A DNA stretch of 42,177 bases from Rubrivivax sp. (GTDB lineage: Bacteria; Pseudomonadota; Gammaproteobacteria; Burkholderiales; Burkholderiaceae_C): assembly GCA_020248945.1 (NCBI GenBank), contig JADCGQ010000029.1:1-42177 (forward strand). The letters are read 5' to 3'. The position numbers and the translations under genes are program-made. The notes beneath the pieces were generated by a model, which did not search any database, was not told the DNA's origin, and was given only the letters and a program-made list of their open reading frames with translations. Shown here in pieces: positions 16,892-25,015 of the stretch. Position 1 is the first letter of the stretch. Every line of letters starts with the position of its first letter.

Positions 16892-17668
16892 GTGAAACGT
16901 TTCAGTGCCAACCTTTCGATGCTGTTCACCGAGGCGCCGTTCCTCGAGCGCTTTGGCCTGGCGGCCCGCGCCGGCTTCACGGCGGTGGAGCTGCAGTTCC
17001 CGTATGAGCAGCCCGCGGCCGTGCTGCGCGACGAGCTCGTGCGCCACCGCCTGAGCCTGGTGCTGCACAACCTGCCGGCCGGCGACTGGGCCGCGGGCGA
17101 CCGCGGCATCGCCTGCGACCCCGCCCGCGTGGCTGAGTTTCGCGCCGGCGTCGACAAGGCCGTGGCCTACGCCACCACGCTGGGCACGCCGCGCCTGAAC
17201 TGCCTGGCCGGCCGCGTGCCGGCGGGCGTGAGCGAGGCCGACGCGCGCCGCACGCTCGTCGACAACCTGCGCTTCGCGGCCGGCGTGCTGCACGCCGCGG
17301 GGCTGGAACTGCTGATGGAGCCCATCAACCGCTACGACGTGCCGGGCTTCCTGGTGCAGCGCAGCGACGACGCCATCGCGCTGATGGACGAGGTGGGCGC
17401 GCCCAACCTGAAACTGCAGTACGACGTCTACCACCAGCAGCGCACCGAGGGCGAGCTGGCGGCCACCCTCGAGCGCCTCTTGCCGCGCATCGGCCACATC
17501 CAGGTGGCCGACAACCCGGGCCGGCACGAGCCCGGCACCGGCGAGATCCGCTTCGAGTTCCTGTTCGCGCACCTGCAGCGCATCGGCTACAGCGGCCACA
17601 TCGGCTGCGAGTACAAACCCGCCGGCGGCACGGAAGCCGGCCTGACCTGGCTGAGGAGCTGGCAATGA
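16892..17668 (+). CDS. hyi: Hydroxypyruvate isomerase
   Basis: Interconverts hydroxypyruvate and tartronate semialdehyde. The 258-residue TIM-barrel protein starts at a GTG (16892) with MKRFSANLSMLFTEAPFLER, the typical Hyi N terminus. Metal-site and active-site blocks are visible: LLMEPINRYDVPGFL (Glu near residue 141), LQYDVYHQQ, HIQVADNPGRHEPGTGEI and GCEYKPAGGT (second Glu). It sits 4 nt after gcl and its stop overlaps the glxR start (ATGA at 17665-17668), so translation of all three is coupled. Confidence 0.95.
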   Translation: MKRFSANLSMLFTEAPFLERFGLAARAGFTAVELQFPYEQPAAVLRDELVRHRLSLVLHNLPAGDWAAGDRGIACDPARVAEFRAGVDKAVAYATTLGTPRLNCLAGRVPAGVSEADARRTLVDNLRFAAGVLHAAGLELLMEPINRYDVPGFLVQRSDDAIALMDEVGAPNLKLQYDVYHQQRTEGELAATLERLLPRIGHIQVADNPGRHEPGTGEIRFEFLFAHLQRIGYSGHIGCEYKPAGGTEAGLTWLRSWQ

Positions 17669-18555
17669 GCACCACCCCCACCCTGGGCTGGATCGGCCTG
17701 GGCATCATGGGCGCGCCGATGTGCGGCCACCTCATCGCCGCAGGGCACGCGATGACCGTGCACACACGCAGCAAGGTACCGGAAGCGCTGACGACCGCTG
17801 GCGCCCGCACGGCGCCCAGCGCCGAGGCGGTCGCCGCGGCCAGCGATATCGTCTTCCTGATGCTGCCCGACACACCCGATGTCGAGCGCGTGCTGTTCGG
17901 CGAGCATGGCGTGGCCGCAGGCCTGAAGCCCGGCAGCCTGGTCGTCGACATGAGCAGCATCTCGCCGATGGCCACCAAGGACTACGTGGCGCGCATCCAG
18001 GCGCTGGGCTCTGACTACCTCGATGCCCCGGTCTCGGGTGGCGAGGTGGGTGCCAAGGCGGCCTCGCTGACCATCATGGTGGGTGGCAGCGAGGCCGCCT
18101 TTGCGCGCGCCGAGCCGCTGCTCAAGCTGATGGGCAAGAACATCACCCACGTCGGCGGCAGCGGCGACGGCCAGACCACCAAGGTGGCCAACCAGATCAT
18201 CGTGGCACTGAACATCGCCGCCGTGGCCGAGGCGCTGGTGTTCGCCGCCAAGGCCGGCGCGGACCCCGCCAAGGTGCGGCAGGCGCTGATGGGCGGCTTC
18301 GCGAGCAGCCGCATCCTCGAGGTGCACGGCGAGCGCATGATCAAGCGCACGTTCAACCCCGGCTTCCGCATCGGGCTGCATCAGAAAGACCTGAACCTGG
18401 CGCTGCAGGGCGCCAAGGCGCTGGGCGTGGCGCTGCCGGGCACGGCCAACGCCGCGCAGCTGATGCAGGTGTGCGCCGCCAACGGGCTGGCCGAGGCCGA
18501 CCACTCGGCGCTGGTGAAGGCGCTGGAGCTGATGGCGGCGCACGAGATCGGCTGA
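17665..18555 (+). CDS. glxR: Tartronate semialdehyde reductase (2-hydroxy-3-oxopropionate reductase)
   Basis: Reduces tartronate semialdehyde to D-glycerate with NAD(P)H, completing glyoxylate assimilation. The 296-residue beta-hydroxyacid dehydrogenase has the Rossmann motif GWIGLGIMGAPMCGHLIAAG near the N terminus. It also has the substrate loop YLDAPVSGGEVGAKAAS (about residues 114-130) and the catalytic-lysine helix KVANQIIVALNIAAVAEAL (Lys about 173). Family member garR would look alike; the gcl-hyi context favours glxR. No glycerate kinase follows in the window. Confidence 0.94.
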   Translation: MSTTPTLGWIGLGIMGAPMCGHLIAAGHAMTVHTRSKVPEALTTAGARTAPSAEAVAAASDIVFLMLPDTPDVERVLFGEHGVAAGLKPGSLVVDMSSISPMATKDYVARIQALGSDYLDAPVSGGEVGAKAASLTIMVGGSEAAFARAEPLLKLMGKNITHVGGSGDGQTTKVANQIIVALNIAAVAEALVFAAKAGADPAKVRQALMGGFASSRILEVHGERMIKRTFNPGFRIGLHQKDLNLALQGAKALGVALPGTANAAQLMQVCAANGLAEADHSALVKALELMAAHEIG

Positions 18556-18583
18556 GCGCCATCGCGCGCGACCGGGGCCGCTC

Positions 18584-18597
18584 AGGCGGGCCCGCCT
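18584..18597. terminator. 14-bp palindrome between convergent glxR and TonB-receptor genes
   Basis: AGGCGGGCCCGCCT is perfectly self-complementary and lies between the glxR stop (18555) and the receptor stop (18612). It could form a short GC hairpin on either transcript. There is no T tract, so its role as a bidirectional terminator is only suggested by position. Confidence 0.35.
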
Positions 18598-18611
18598 CGC
18601 ATCCAGGCGCC

Positions 18612-21053
18612 TCACCACGAGCGTTCAAGGATGAGGCCGATGATGGGAAGTGCCTCGCCCTTGTCCGCGACATTCACACCCCGCCGTGGGTCGAATTCCC
18701 GCGAACCACCGCTGGGGCCGCCATAGACGTTGAGCACATCCAAGAACCCAACCAGGTCCACCGGGCCGAGATTGCGCCGGTAGTCGATCCGGACATTGAG
18801 CGCGTGGAGGTCTTCAAGCCGAAGCGCGTTCCGCCGCGTCAGTTCCTTCGAGTAGCGCAGCGGCTGCCCTGGTCCCAGCACGTCACTGTTGATGGTGAAG
18901 TCGTCCGTGGGTCGGCCGCCGGCCCATTTCCAGCGCCCAGCTACTTTCCAGCGTTCGTTGATCTGCCAGCTGCCGCCAATGGAGAAAAAGTGCTCGCGGT
19001 TGAAATTGGCGTCGTAGTCGCCGATACCGTCGTTGTCATTGATGCGTGCCTTGTTGTAGGCGTAGACAACACTCCCGGACCAGCCGCTCGAATAGCGCCG
19101 CGACAGAACGACATCCAGGCCGAGATTGGTGCCTGCCCCGTCATTGGTGACCCGGCCACTGGTGCGTTCCCGCTCGACGACGAGATCACTCAGCCGCTGA
19201 TAGTACGGCTCGACCAGCAGCGACCAGTTCCGGCCGAAGCTCTGCTCGAAGCCCACACTCACGTGAGTGACTCGCTCATTCTTGATGCCGAAGTTCTCCG
19301 GGCTGGCCGCGCGAACCAGAAAACGCGGCGACTGATAGAACACGCCCGCAGTGGCAGACACTCGCAAGCCCGAACCAAAGAGCCAGTTCGCCGCAAGCCG
19401 CGGAGAAACGAGCGACTCGTCCGAAAAGCCATCGCGGTCGTAACGGAGCCCTGTTCTCAGATCCCACTGATCAAACTTGAACACCTGCTCGCCATACGCG
19501 GCGTAGCTGGTCTTCTTGGCCTTGTAGATCGAGTTGATGCTGTCCGGGGTCAACGTGATGTATCGCTGACCGGGCGGCCGCGGATCGGTGGATCGATAGA
19601 CGAACCGGTCCCAGTTTTCCCTGAGCAGAGTCGAGTACTCGACGTCGGTCTGCCAGACGCGCAGTCCGGCCGATCCCTGACCGAACCGGTTGCGTGTCAC
19701 GTAATCGCTGTGCCAGCCGTTCTCGATTTCCTTCTCGACCACGGTGATCAAGCGTTCGCGCACCGGGACGTCCGGGGCCCAGGTGCCCTTGGGCACGAGG
19801 TCGGGATAGGCCTCACCCTCCGCTGAGGTCTTGTTGTTTGCGCGGCGGTAGATCTGATGTGTCCATCGGCTGTCCGCTCCGGCGCGGCGGCGCCAGGTCA
19901 GCCCCACCAGGGACAGGTCCTGCCGGGTGTCGATCAGCGACACGTCCTCGAAGTTCGGCGAGGCGAGAACGTTGTTGACATTGCGTGTGTATCTCTCCGG
20001 CGCCAGGATCCCAAGAAACTCGATCTTGTTCTCAGGATCAAGGGTCGTCACCGTCTTGAGCACGATATCGGTCAGTTTCGGCTGGCCAATGTCCAACTCA
20101 TCGATCGCTTCGAAGACGCGGCCGAAGTCGAACTGGCGCGCCGTGAAAAACAGGGTCGTACCCGCATGGATGCCACTGGGCCCCTCGTAGCTGAATTCAA
20201 GCCCTGCGATGTCCACCCGCAGACTGGCGCTCGGTGTCGGGCTGCCGCCAGCGACGCCGAGCTTGAGCAAGGAGCCCGAGCGCCCTCCGTGCGCGGCGCT
20301 CCAACCGCCGGCCGAGAACTCCGCACTCGCGATGGAGTTCGGCGCGAAGATCGAGTAGCGGCCACCGCCACCGATGTCCTCCCCCTCGCCGACAGTCTGG
20401 TCGAAGTGAACCACACGATCCAAGGGCAGCCCGTCAACCAGGATCAGGTTGTCTCGGGGTCCACGGCCGCGCACCGAGAAACTGGCGAATTCGCCGTCGG
20501 TGATCAGCCCCGGCAGGCCGTCAAGCGCTCGAAGCACATCACTGCCGGTGCCAGGTGCACTGCGCAGTTCCTCTCGGTTCAGCAAGGAGTTGCTGGCCGC
20601 TCCGTACGGGTCGGCAATCAACGCGCGGCCCACCACCACAATGCTCTGGGCCGCCTCCGTGCGGGCGAGCATCTCCAGGTTCAGCGGCGTCACCTTGCGC
20701 TCGACGACGCGCACGCTGGGCTCGCTGGTGGCCATCCAGCCGGGGCCGTCTGCCGTGACCGCATAGAGTCCCGCGTCAAGGCCAGACAAGTCGACCGTGC
20801 CGCTGGCCTCTGTGCGACGCGTAACGACCTTGCCGACGCGGTCGGTCACGGTCACCGTCACGCCCTCGAGAGGTCGCTGTGTCTCCTTGCTGGCGACGGA
20901 GATTCGCAACCCGCCTCCTGCGCTCTGCGCCATCGCGGCAGATGCCGCGCAGAAGACCAACACCCCGGCGATGAGCCGAAGTGCGATCGATCCTCTGCTG
21001 CTGAACAGTCGGGAAAGGTTGATGCGGTTCTGGGCAACGAAGGTCGAGGCCAT
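18612..21053 (-). CDS. TonB-dependent outer-membrane receptor with N-terminal carboxypeptidase-regulatory-like domain
   Basis: An 813-residue active-transport receptor. The N terminus carries an arginine-containing signal peptide with the hydrophobic core LIAGVLVFCAASAAMA (cleavage near AMA-Q, residue 43). A small beta-sandwich of the CarboxypepD_reg type follows (about 48-130: TQRPLEGVTVTVTDRVGKVV), then the plug (about 135-260: SDVLRALDGLPGL, GRGPRDNLILVDGLPLDR) and a 22-strand-type barrel ending in Trp. Base composition is visibly less GC-rich and aromatic content higher than the neighbours, hinting at transfer. It diverges from a two-component system, the likely regulator. The substrate is unknown; the plug resembles carbohydrate or oligomer receptors no more clearly than siderophore ones. 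Confidence 0.9.
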   Translation of the reverse strand: MASTFVAQNRINLSRLFSSRGSIALRLIAGVLVFCAASAAMAQSAGGGLRISVASKETQRPLEGVTVTVTDRVGKVVTRRTEASGTVDLSGLDAGLYAVTADGPGWMATSEPSVRVVERKVTPLNLEMLARTEAAQSIVVVGRALIADPYGAASNSLLNREELRSAPGTGSDVLRALDGLPGLITDGEFASFSVRGRGPRDNLILVDGLPLDRVVHFDQTVGEGEDIGGGGRYSIFAPNSIASAEFSAGGWSAAHGGRSGSLLKLGVAGGSPTPSASLRVDIAGLEFSYEGPSGIHAGTTLFFTARQFDFGRVFEAIDELDIGQPKLTDIVLKTVTTLDPENKIEFLGILAPERYTRNVNNVLASPNFEDVSLIDTRQDLSLVGLTWRRRAGADSRWTHQIYRRANNKTSAEGEAYPDLVPKGTWAPDVPVRERLITVVEKEIENGWHSDYVTRNRFGQGSAGLRVWQTDVEYSTLLRENWDRFVYRSTDPRPPGQRYITLTPDSINSIYKAKKTSYAAYGEQVFKFDQWDLRTGLRYDRDGFSDESLVSPRLAANWLFGSGLRVSATAGVFYQSPRFLVRAASPENFGIKNERVTHVSVGFEQSFGRNWSLLVEPYYQRLSDLVVERERTSGRVTNDGAGTNLGLDVVLSRRYSSGWSGSVVYAYNKARINDNDGIGDYDANFNREHFFSIGGSWQINERWKVAGRWKWAGGRPTDDFTINSDVLGPGQPLRYSKELTRRNALRLEDLHALNVRIDYRRNLGPVDLVGFLDVLNVYGGPSGGSREFDPRRGVNVADKGEALPIIGLILERSW

Positions 21054-21186
21054 GGGTGGTGTGAAGGAGTCGGTCGAGTCGCACCATGCTAGGGGGCCGC
21101 CCGTGAACCAAACGTCACACGGCGCGGCGGTGCACGGCGCACCCCGCGCCTTACCATCGCGCCGTCATCGTCGTCGCGGCATCACC

Positions 21187-21855
21187 ATGAGGGTACTTCT
21201 GCTCGAAGACAGCCTTGCGCTGGCCGGTGCTGTGTCGGACTACCTGGAGGTGCGGGGCTGTGCGGTCGAGCTCGCTTTCCATGGACAGGCGTTTCTCGAT
21301 CTGGCGAACGTGGCGGGGTTCGATGTCTACGTTCTCGACGTGGCTGTTCCTGGCATCGACGGGCTGGAGGTCTGTGAGCGCCTGCGCACACAGATGCGCG
21401 ACGAGACGCCCGTGATCTTTCTGACTGCACGCGACACCCTGCAGGACAAGAAGGCGGGTTTTGCACGTGGCGCTGACGACTATCTGGTCAAGCCGTTCGA
21501 GATGGAAGAACTCTTCTTCCGTCTCCAGGCGCTCACCGCGAGAGGGCGACGGCCCCAGGTATCGACTCAGGTGTTGGGCGAAGTGATGCTCGATCACGCT
21601 GCAGGCATCGTGGTGCGCAACGGCCGGCGAATTCGGCTCCACGAGCTGCAGTTGAGGGTCCTGAAGATCCTGGCTGCCCGTTCACCGCTGACCGTGGAGC
21701 GCGCCGTCCTCGAAAGAGAGCTCTGGGGCGACCACGTGCCAGACAGCGATGCGCTGCGCACCCACATCTACCGACTGCGCCATGCGCTGACCCTCACCGG
21801 AGAACGAGAGTTGATCGAAACCGTCCACGGCAAGGGGTGGCGCTTTGTCAGGTGA
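21187..21855 (+). CDS. OmpR-family response regulator
   Basis: A 222-residue response regulator. The receiver domain (1-115) has acidic residues Glu7 and Asp8, phospho-acceptor Asp51 (VYVLDVAVPGIDGLEVC) and Lys102 (DDYLVKPFEM). The C-terminal winged helix (about 125-222) contains IRLHELQLRVLKILA and DALRTHIYRLRHALT, ending ETVHGKGWRFVR, a standard OmpR-class end. The next gene is its kinase, overlapping by 11 nt. It diverges from the TonB-receptor gene with 133 bp between, so it probably controls uptake of the receptor's ligand. Confidence 0.94.
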   Translation: MRVLLLEDSLALAGAVSDYLEVRGCAVELAFHGQAFLDLANVAGFDVYVLDVAVPGIDGLEVCERLRTQMRDETPVIFLTARDTLQDKKAGFARGADDYLVKPFEMEELFFRLQALTARGRRPQVSTQVLGEVMLDHAAGIVVRNGRRIRLHELQLRVLKILAARSPLTVERAVLERELWGDHVPDSDALRTHIYRLRHALTLTGERELIETVHGKGWRFVR

Positions 21856-23134
21856 CAGCACCTTCCAGCGGCGTCTGCGCAGAGCGTTCATGCGCTTCGC
21901 CGGGGCGACCGCGCTGCTCTATGGCCTCCTGACGTACCTCGTCCTCCAGGGGACCGAAGAGTTCCTGCTGCGCCGCTACCTTGGCGCGGTGGTCGAGCAT
22001 GCGATCGCTCAGATCGAGCGCCCTAGCACGGACGGCACCACGCCGAGCACCCTGGAGCGGGTCAAGGCCCTGGCGCAGCCCCCGCGTCACGGCGGGTTTC
22101 TCGTGTCGGGCGTCCAAGTCGTGCGCCTTTACGTGCGCGCCTCACCGGACCTGCCGGCCTGGGTGGCCTCCTACGGGCCGGGCACGCACCTTCGCTTTGA
22201 CGACGGCGGGCTGGTTCGGGTCGTCCCGATCATGGGCGGCGGCGATACGCTCTATGCGGTCATCGATGGCCACGGGATTCTTGACGTCGACGACTTCGAG
22301 CCCTACGCGCTGCTCACGCTGCTGCTGATCGGCGCGGCTGTCACGGCCCTGAGCGGCGCCATCGGAGGCATGCTCGCGCGCCAGCTCGCGCAGCCGCTGG
22401 CCACCTTGACGCAGGAGGTCAACGGCCATCGCGAAGGACCGGTGGCGTTTTCGGGTGCCCAACGTGGCGACGAAGTGGGCGCGCTGAGCCGCGGCTTCGC
22501 TGCGCTGGTGGCCCGGCTCAGCGACTTTCTTCAACGCGAACGGGAGTTCACGCGCTTTGCGAGCCATGAGCTGCGCACGCCCGTGGCCGTCTTCAAGAGC
22601 AGTCTCGCCGTGCTGCGTGCGACCGACGAACAGCCCTTGCGCGAACGGGCGCTCGCGCGCATGGAGCAGAGCGCCAACGACATGGCCGATCTGGTCGCCG
22701 CGCTCCTTGCGCTCAGCCGCGGTGCTGACGACCCGGGCCAACGCGACGACCAGGAGTTGGACGTCGCGTCGATCCTGAAGGACCTGCTCGATCGGCTCGC
22801 CCCGTTGTCCATGCAGAAGGAGCTGCGGATTGAGCAGCAGCTCGATGAGCACGCGCGGGTGTGGGCCGCCCCGGGCCTGGGCCCGGTGCTGATCGACAAC
22901 CTTCTGCGCAACGCCGTGGCCTACGCCGACACCTGGATCGTGGTGCGGGCGGACGCGCGAGGTGTCGAGATCGAGAACGATGTGCGGGAACAGCCGCGCA
23001 GTTCTTCCTCGACGGGGTATGGCCTGCAAATCGTCGCACGCATATGCGAGCGGCAAGGCTGGGCATTCGCATGTGGGCGCCAGGGCGGACGTTTCTCGGC
23101 ACGTGTGGCGTTTCAGCCTGCATCCGGCAGTTAA
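21845..23134 (+). CDS. Sensor histidine kinase partner of the OmpR-type regulator
   Basis: A 429-residue membrane kinase. I accept the TTG at 21845, since AAGGGG lies about 7 nt upstream and the first in-frame ATG (21890) would cut into the first membrane segment. Layout: helix about 18-36, periplasmic sensor about 37-153 with no recognised family, helix about 155-178, HAMP-like linker, and H-box FTRFASHELRTPVAVFK with His241. The ATPase domain has the N-box LIDNLLRNAVAYA. The usual DxGxG box is replaced by IENDV, followed by a serine-rich loop and TGYGLQIVARICERQGW. This compact variant recurs in some QseC-like kinases, so activity is plausible. Confidence 0.88.
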   Translation: MSGDSTFQRRLRRAFMRFAGATALLYGLLTYLVLQGTEEFLLRRYLGAVVEHAIAQIERPSTDGTTPSTLERVKALAQPPRHGGFLVSGVQVVRLYVRASPDLPAWVASYGPGTHLRFDDGGLVRVVPIMGGGDTLYAVIDGHGILDVDDFEPYALLTLLLIGAAVTALSGAIGGMLARQLAQPLATLTQEVNGHREGPVAFSGAQRGDEVGALSRGFAALVARLSDFLQREREFTRFASHELRTPVAVFKSSLAVLRATDEQPLRERALARMEQSANDMADLVAALLALSRGADDPGQRDDQELDVASILKDLLDRLAPLSMQKELRIEQQLDEHARVWAAPGLGPVLIDNLLRNAVAYADTWIVVRADARGVEIENDVREQPRSSSSTGYGLQIVARICERQGWAFACGRQGGRFSARVAFQPASGS

Positions 23135-23150
23135 CGCGTTGCCGGCAGCC

Positions 23151-23231
23151 TCAGCGGTCCAGGTCCTTGAACTGCTCCGCAGTGGCCCGGCCGTGCAGCG
23201 GAGTCAGGTACAGCGTGGTCTGGTTGGCATG
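23151..23231 (-). pseudogene. Possible decayed coding remnant
   Basis: Between the kinase and the next minus-strand gene there is a 245-bp stretch (23135-23380) without a convincing gene. On the minus strand a 27-residue open segment ending at 23151 reads ...QTTLYLTPLHGRATAEQFKD..., which looks like a genuine protein C terminus. It is preceded immediately by a stop (23232-23234) and no frame upstream continues it. I cannot name a family. It may be chance. Confidence 0.25.
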
Positions 23232-23380
23232 TCAGCTTGGTCGAGATCCACGCCCGGCAAGCTCGGGGGCGCCCTCAGCACCGACGCAACCCCATGCGCT
23301 GGGGCAGATCAAGCTGCTTTGCGAGGCGCTGCGCCCTAGCAAGATGCAGGCGCGGTGCACGCTTCAGCCCGCCCGGCCGT

Positions 23381-23821
23381 TCAGCGCCCCGGTGCCGAAG
23401 CCGGTTGGGCCGACTTGATGACGATGCCCTGATCGGGCGCATCGAAGCGCCGCGCCGCCGGCAATGAACGCCCGCTCGGCGGCGGCAGGGCGCTGAACCA
23501 ACCGGTGCGGCGTGCCGGCGCGGCCGCGCCACTGGCGGAAGCCGCGGCACTGGTCGGCACCGGGCTTGCGGCGCTGCTGGCCGCGGCACCACTGGCAGCC
23601 GCACTAGGCGCCGCACTGGCCGCCGCACTAGGCGCCTCGATCAGCAGCTTGCCCGGTGCCGTGCCCTTGGTGACGGCCAAGCGCCGCTCGGCCAGCGAGC
23701 CCTGTGCCAGCGCGCCGGCCGATGAACCGAGCCCGAGCGCCAACAGCAGCAGCAACCGCAAGGCGGCATCGAGGCCATGGATGCGGACCGCACGCATGCG
23801 GTGCAAAGGAAGGTGGGTCAT
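23381..23821 (-). CDS. Small exported Ala/Ser-rich hypothetical protein
   Basis: Not recognised. The ATG at 23821 gives 146 residues beginning MTHLPLHRMRAVRIHG, then a hydrophobic signal sequence (LRLLLLLALGLGSSAGALAQ, cleavage near ALA-Q about residue 38). The mature protein has a short ordered-looking start (GSLAERRLAVTKGTAPGKLL) followed by about 55 residues of Ala/Ser/Pro low complexity. The tail FDAPDQGIVIKSAQPASAPGR is less repetitive. The Ala-rich part is encoded by a 24-bp tandem repeat. It starts 7 nt after the M15-like peptidase gene, so they are probably co-transcribed. A periplasmic linker-type or wall-associated protein is possible. Confidence 0.6.
   Translation of the reverse strand: MTHLPLHRMRAVRIHGLDAALRLLLLLALGLGSSAGALAQGSLAERRLAVTKGTAPGKLLIEAPSAAASAAPSAAASGAAASSAASPVPTSAAASASGAAAPARRTGWFSALPPPSGRSLPAARRFDAPDQGIVIKSAQPASAPGR
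23598..23636. repeat. 24-bp-period tandem repeat inside the Ala-rich gene
   Basis: GCCGCACTAGGCGCC occurs at 23598-23612 and again at 23622-23636, exactly 24 bp apart, with similar sequence between. It encodes an 8-residue Ala/Ser repeat. Slippage here would change protein length without a frameshift. Confidence 0.7.
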
Positions 23822-23828
23822 CCCTGGA

Positions 23829-24518
23829 TCATCGCGCATCCGGCGCCAGCGGCGACGCGGGTGACACGGCCCGCTCGGCCGCCGGCAGCTGCCGACAGGG
23901 CGCCGCGCCGCCCGCCACCGGCGCGCCCCAACTGCGGTGGCCCGCAGTGTCGATGTGGATGCGCCCCGAGGCGTATCTGCCAAGGCCCATCCGCCACCCG
24001 GCGCCCTCGCGGCGCCAGAAAGCGCACAAGGCCTCTCCCGGATCGGCACCGGCCCGCGGCGTGAAGTCGATGGCGAAGTGCAGCAGGTGCGCGCTGCGCG
24101 CGGCGCCGCCGGCGCAGGCATTGAGCGCGGCATCGCGGTAGCCGGAGTGAACCTCGATGGCGTCGATCACTCCCGCGGCGCGCAGGGCCTGCACCAGCCG
24201 CAGCACCGACACCACCGCCGGCCACTGGGCCGGCGGCGGCAGCGCAAAGGGCTCGGCCGCGCAGTCCTGCCACGACGAGGCCGAGCGCAGCAACTCGTGC
24301 AGCGGCAGCACCGAGGCCACGCCGTGCAGGACGAGGTGCGACTCCAGCGCCGCCACGGCGTCGGCCCGCGCGGGGCGCCAGCGCTCGAACGCGGCATCGG
24401 CGTGGGGCGCCTGCGCGCAGCTTGCCAGGCTCAGCGCCAGCACCAGCAGCGAGACCACGGCGGCAGGGCCCGCCGATGGTGTCGCCGGCTTGCATGAGGC
24501 GGCCGGTGCGACAGACAT
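23829..24518 (-). CDS. M15-family-like peptidase lipoprotein (D,D-carboxypeptidase-like)
   Basis: A 229-residue protein probably acting on peptidoglycan in the periplasm. The N terminus has a hydrophobic stretch ending in a lipobox (LALSLASC, Cys34), so it is a likely lipoprotein. The zinc-peptidase signature of the M15/DUF882 group is visible: HSGYRDAALNACAGGAARSA, then SAHLLHFAIDF (His and Asp ligands) and GRIHIDTAGHRSWG (second His). This matches the SxHxxGxAxD...HxD pattern except that the Gly is replaced by Phe. The small Ala-rich exported gene follows after 7 nt. A 500-bp gene-poor stretch lies upstream of its start. Confidence 0.78.
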   Translation of the reverse strand: MSVAPAASCKPATPSAGPAAVVSLLVLALSLASCAQAPHADAAFERWRPARADAVAALESHLVLHGVASVLPLHELLRSASSWQDCAAEPFALPPPAQWPAVVSVLRLVQALRAAGVIDAIEVHSGYRDAALNACAGGAARSAHLLHFAIDFTPRAGADPGEALCAFWRREGAGWRMGLGRYASGRIHIDTAGHRSWGAPVAGGAAPCRQLPAAERAVSPASPLAPDAR

Positions 24519-24659
24519 GGGATGTGCGGCGTGGTGTGTGGGTGTGCCGGCCCCCAGGCCGCCTGCTGGCGGGAATCATTGAGCCGGGCAGAGGCCCCCG
24601 CGACTGGGTGATTCCCGCAAGGCCGAAGTGGATGCCAGGCGCCACAGCCGGTGCCGCCC

Positions 24660-24786
24660 CTGGTCGACAACCAGGCCGATGTGCCCGCCAACGTGCAGAT
24701 CGACGATGCCCGCGCGCGAGGACGAGGTGTTCTACGTGCTCTCGGGCCGCGGCCGCTGGGTCGGCATCCCGCTGCGGATGCGCTGA
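24660..24786 (+). pseudogene. Decayed cupin fragment in a gene-poor stretch (24519-25015)
   Basis: The 497 bp between the M15 gene and the SWIM gene contain no intact gene that I can support. In the plus direction, VPANVQIDDARAR (24684-24719) and, one frame over, EDEVFYVLSGRGRWVGIP (from 24718) join across a +1 shift and stop at 24786. The second piece is the classic cupin beta-strand motif. The remainder to 25015 includes an open frame DQIEQLVDGFAQGLAQ that I cannot assign. A TAGACT hexamer near 24971 could be a -10 for the SWIM gene. Confidence 0.35.
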
Positions 24787-25015
24787 TCGGCGCCTTGATG
24801 GCCCGGTCCCGGGGCGTGTCGCAGACGGTGCGCCTGTCGATCCGGCTGCACCACGACAGGGGCACCCTTCACGACCCAGGGGCACCAGATCGAGCAATTG
24901 GTCGACGGCTTCGCCCAGGGGCTGGCCCAGGAACGCCCAACGAGTGCCTCGGGGGGCCTCGGCGTACCCGTAGACTCTGGCCGCAGGGAGACTTCTGCTG
25001 CACGGCCGGCCCACG

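Noticed and set aside
23598..23636. Repeat considered as CRISPR or attachment site
   Set aside because: Only two copies 24 bp apart, in frame within an Ala/Ser-rich coding segment; a codon-level tandem repeat explains it.
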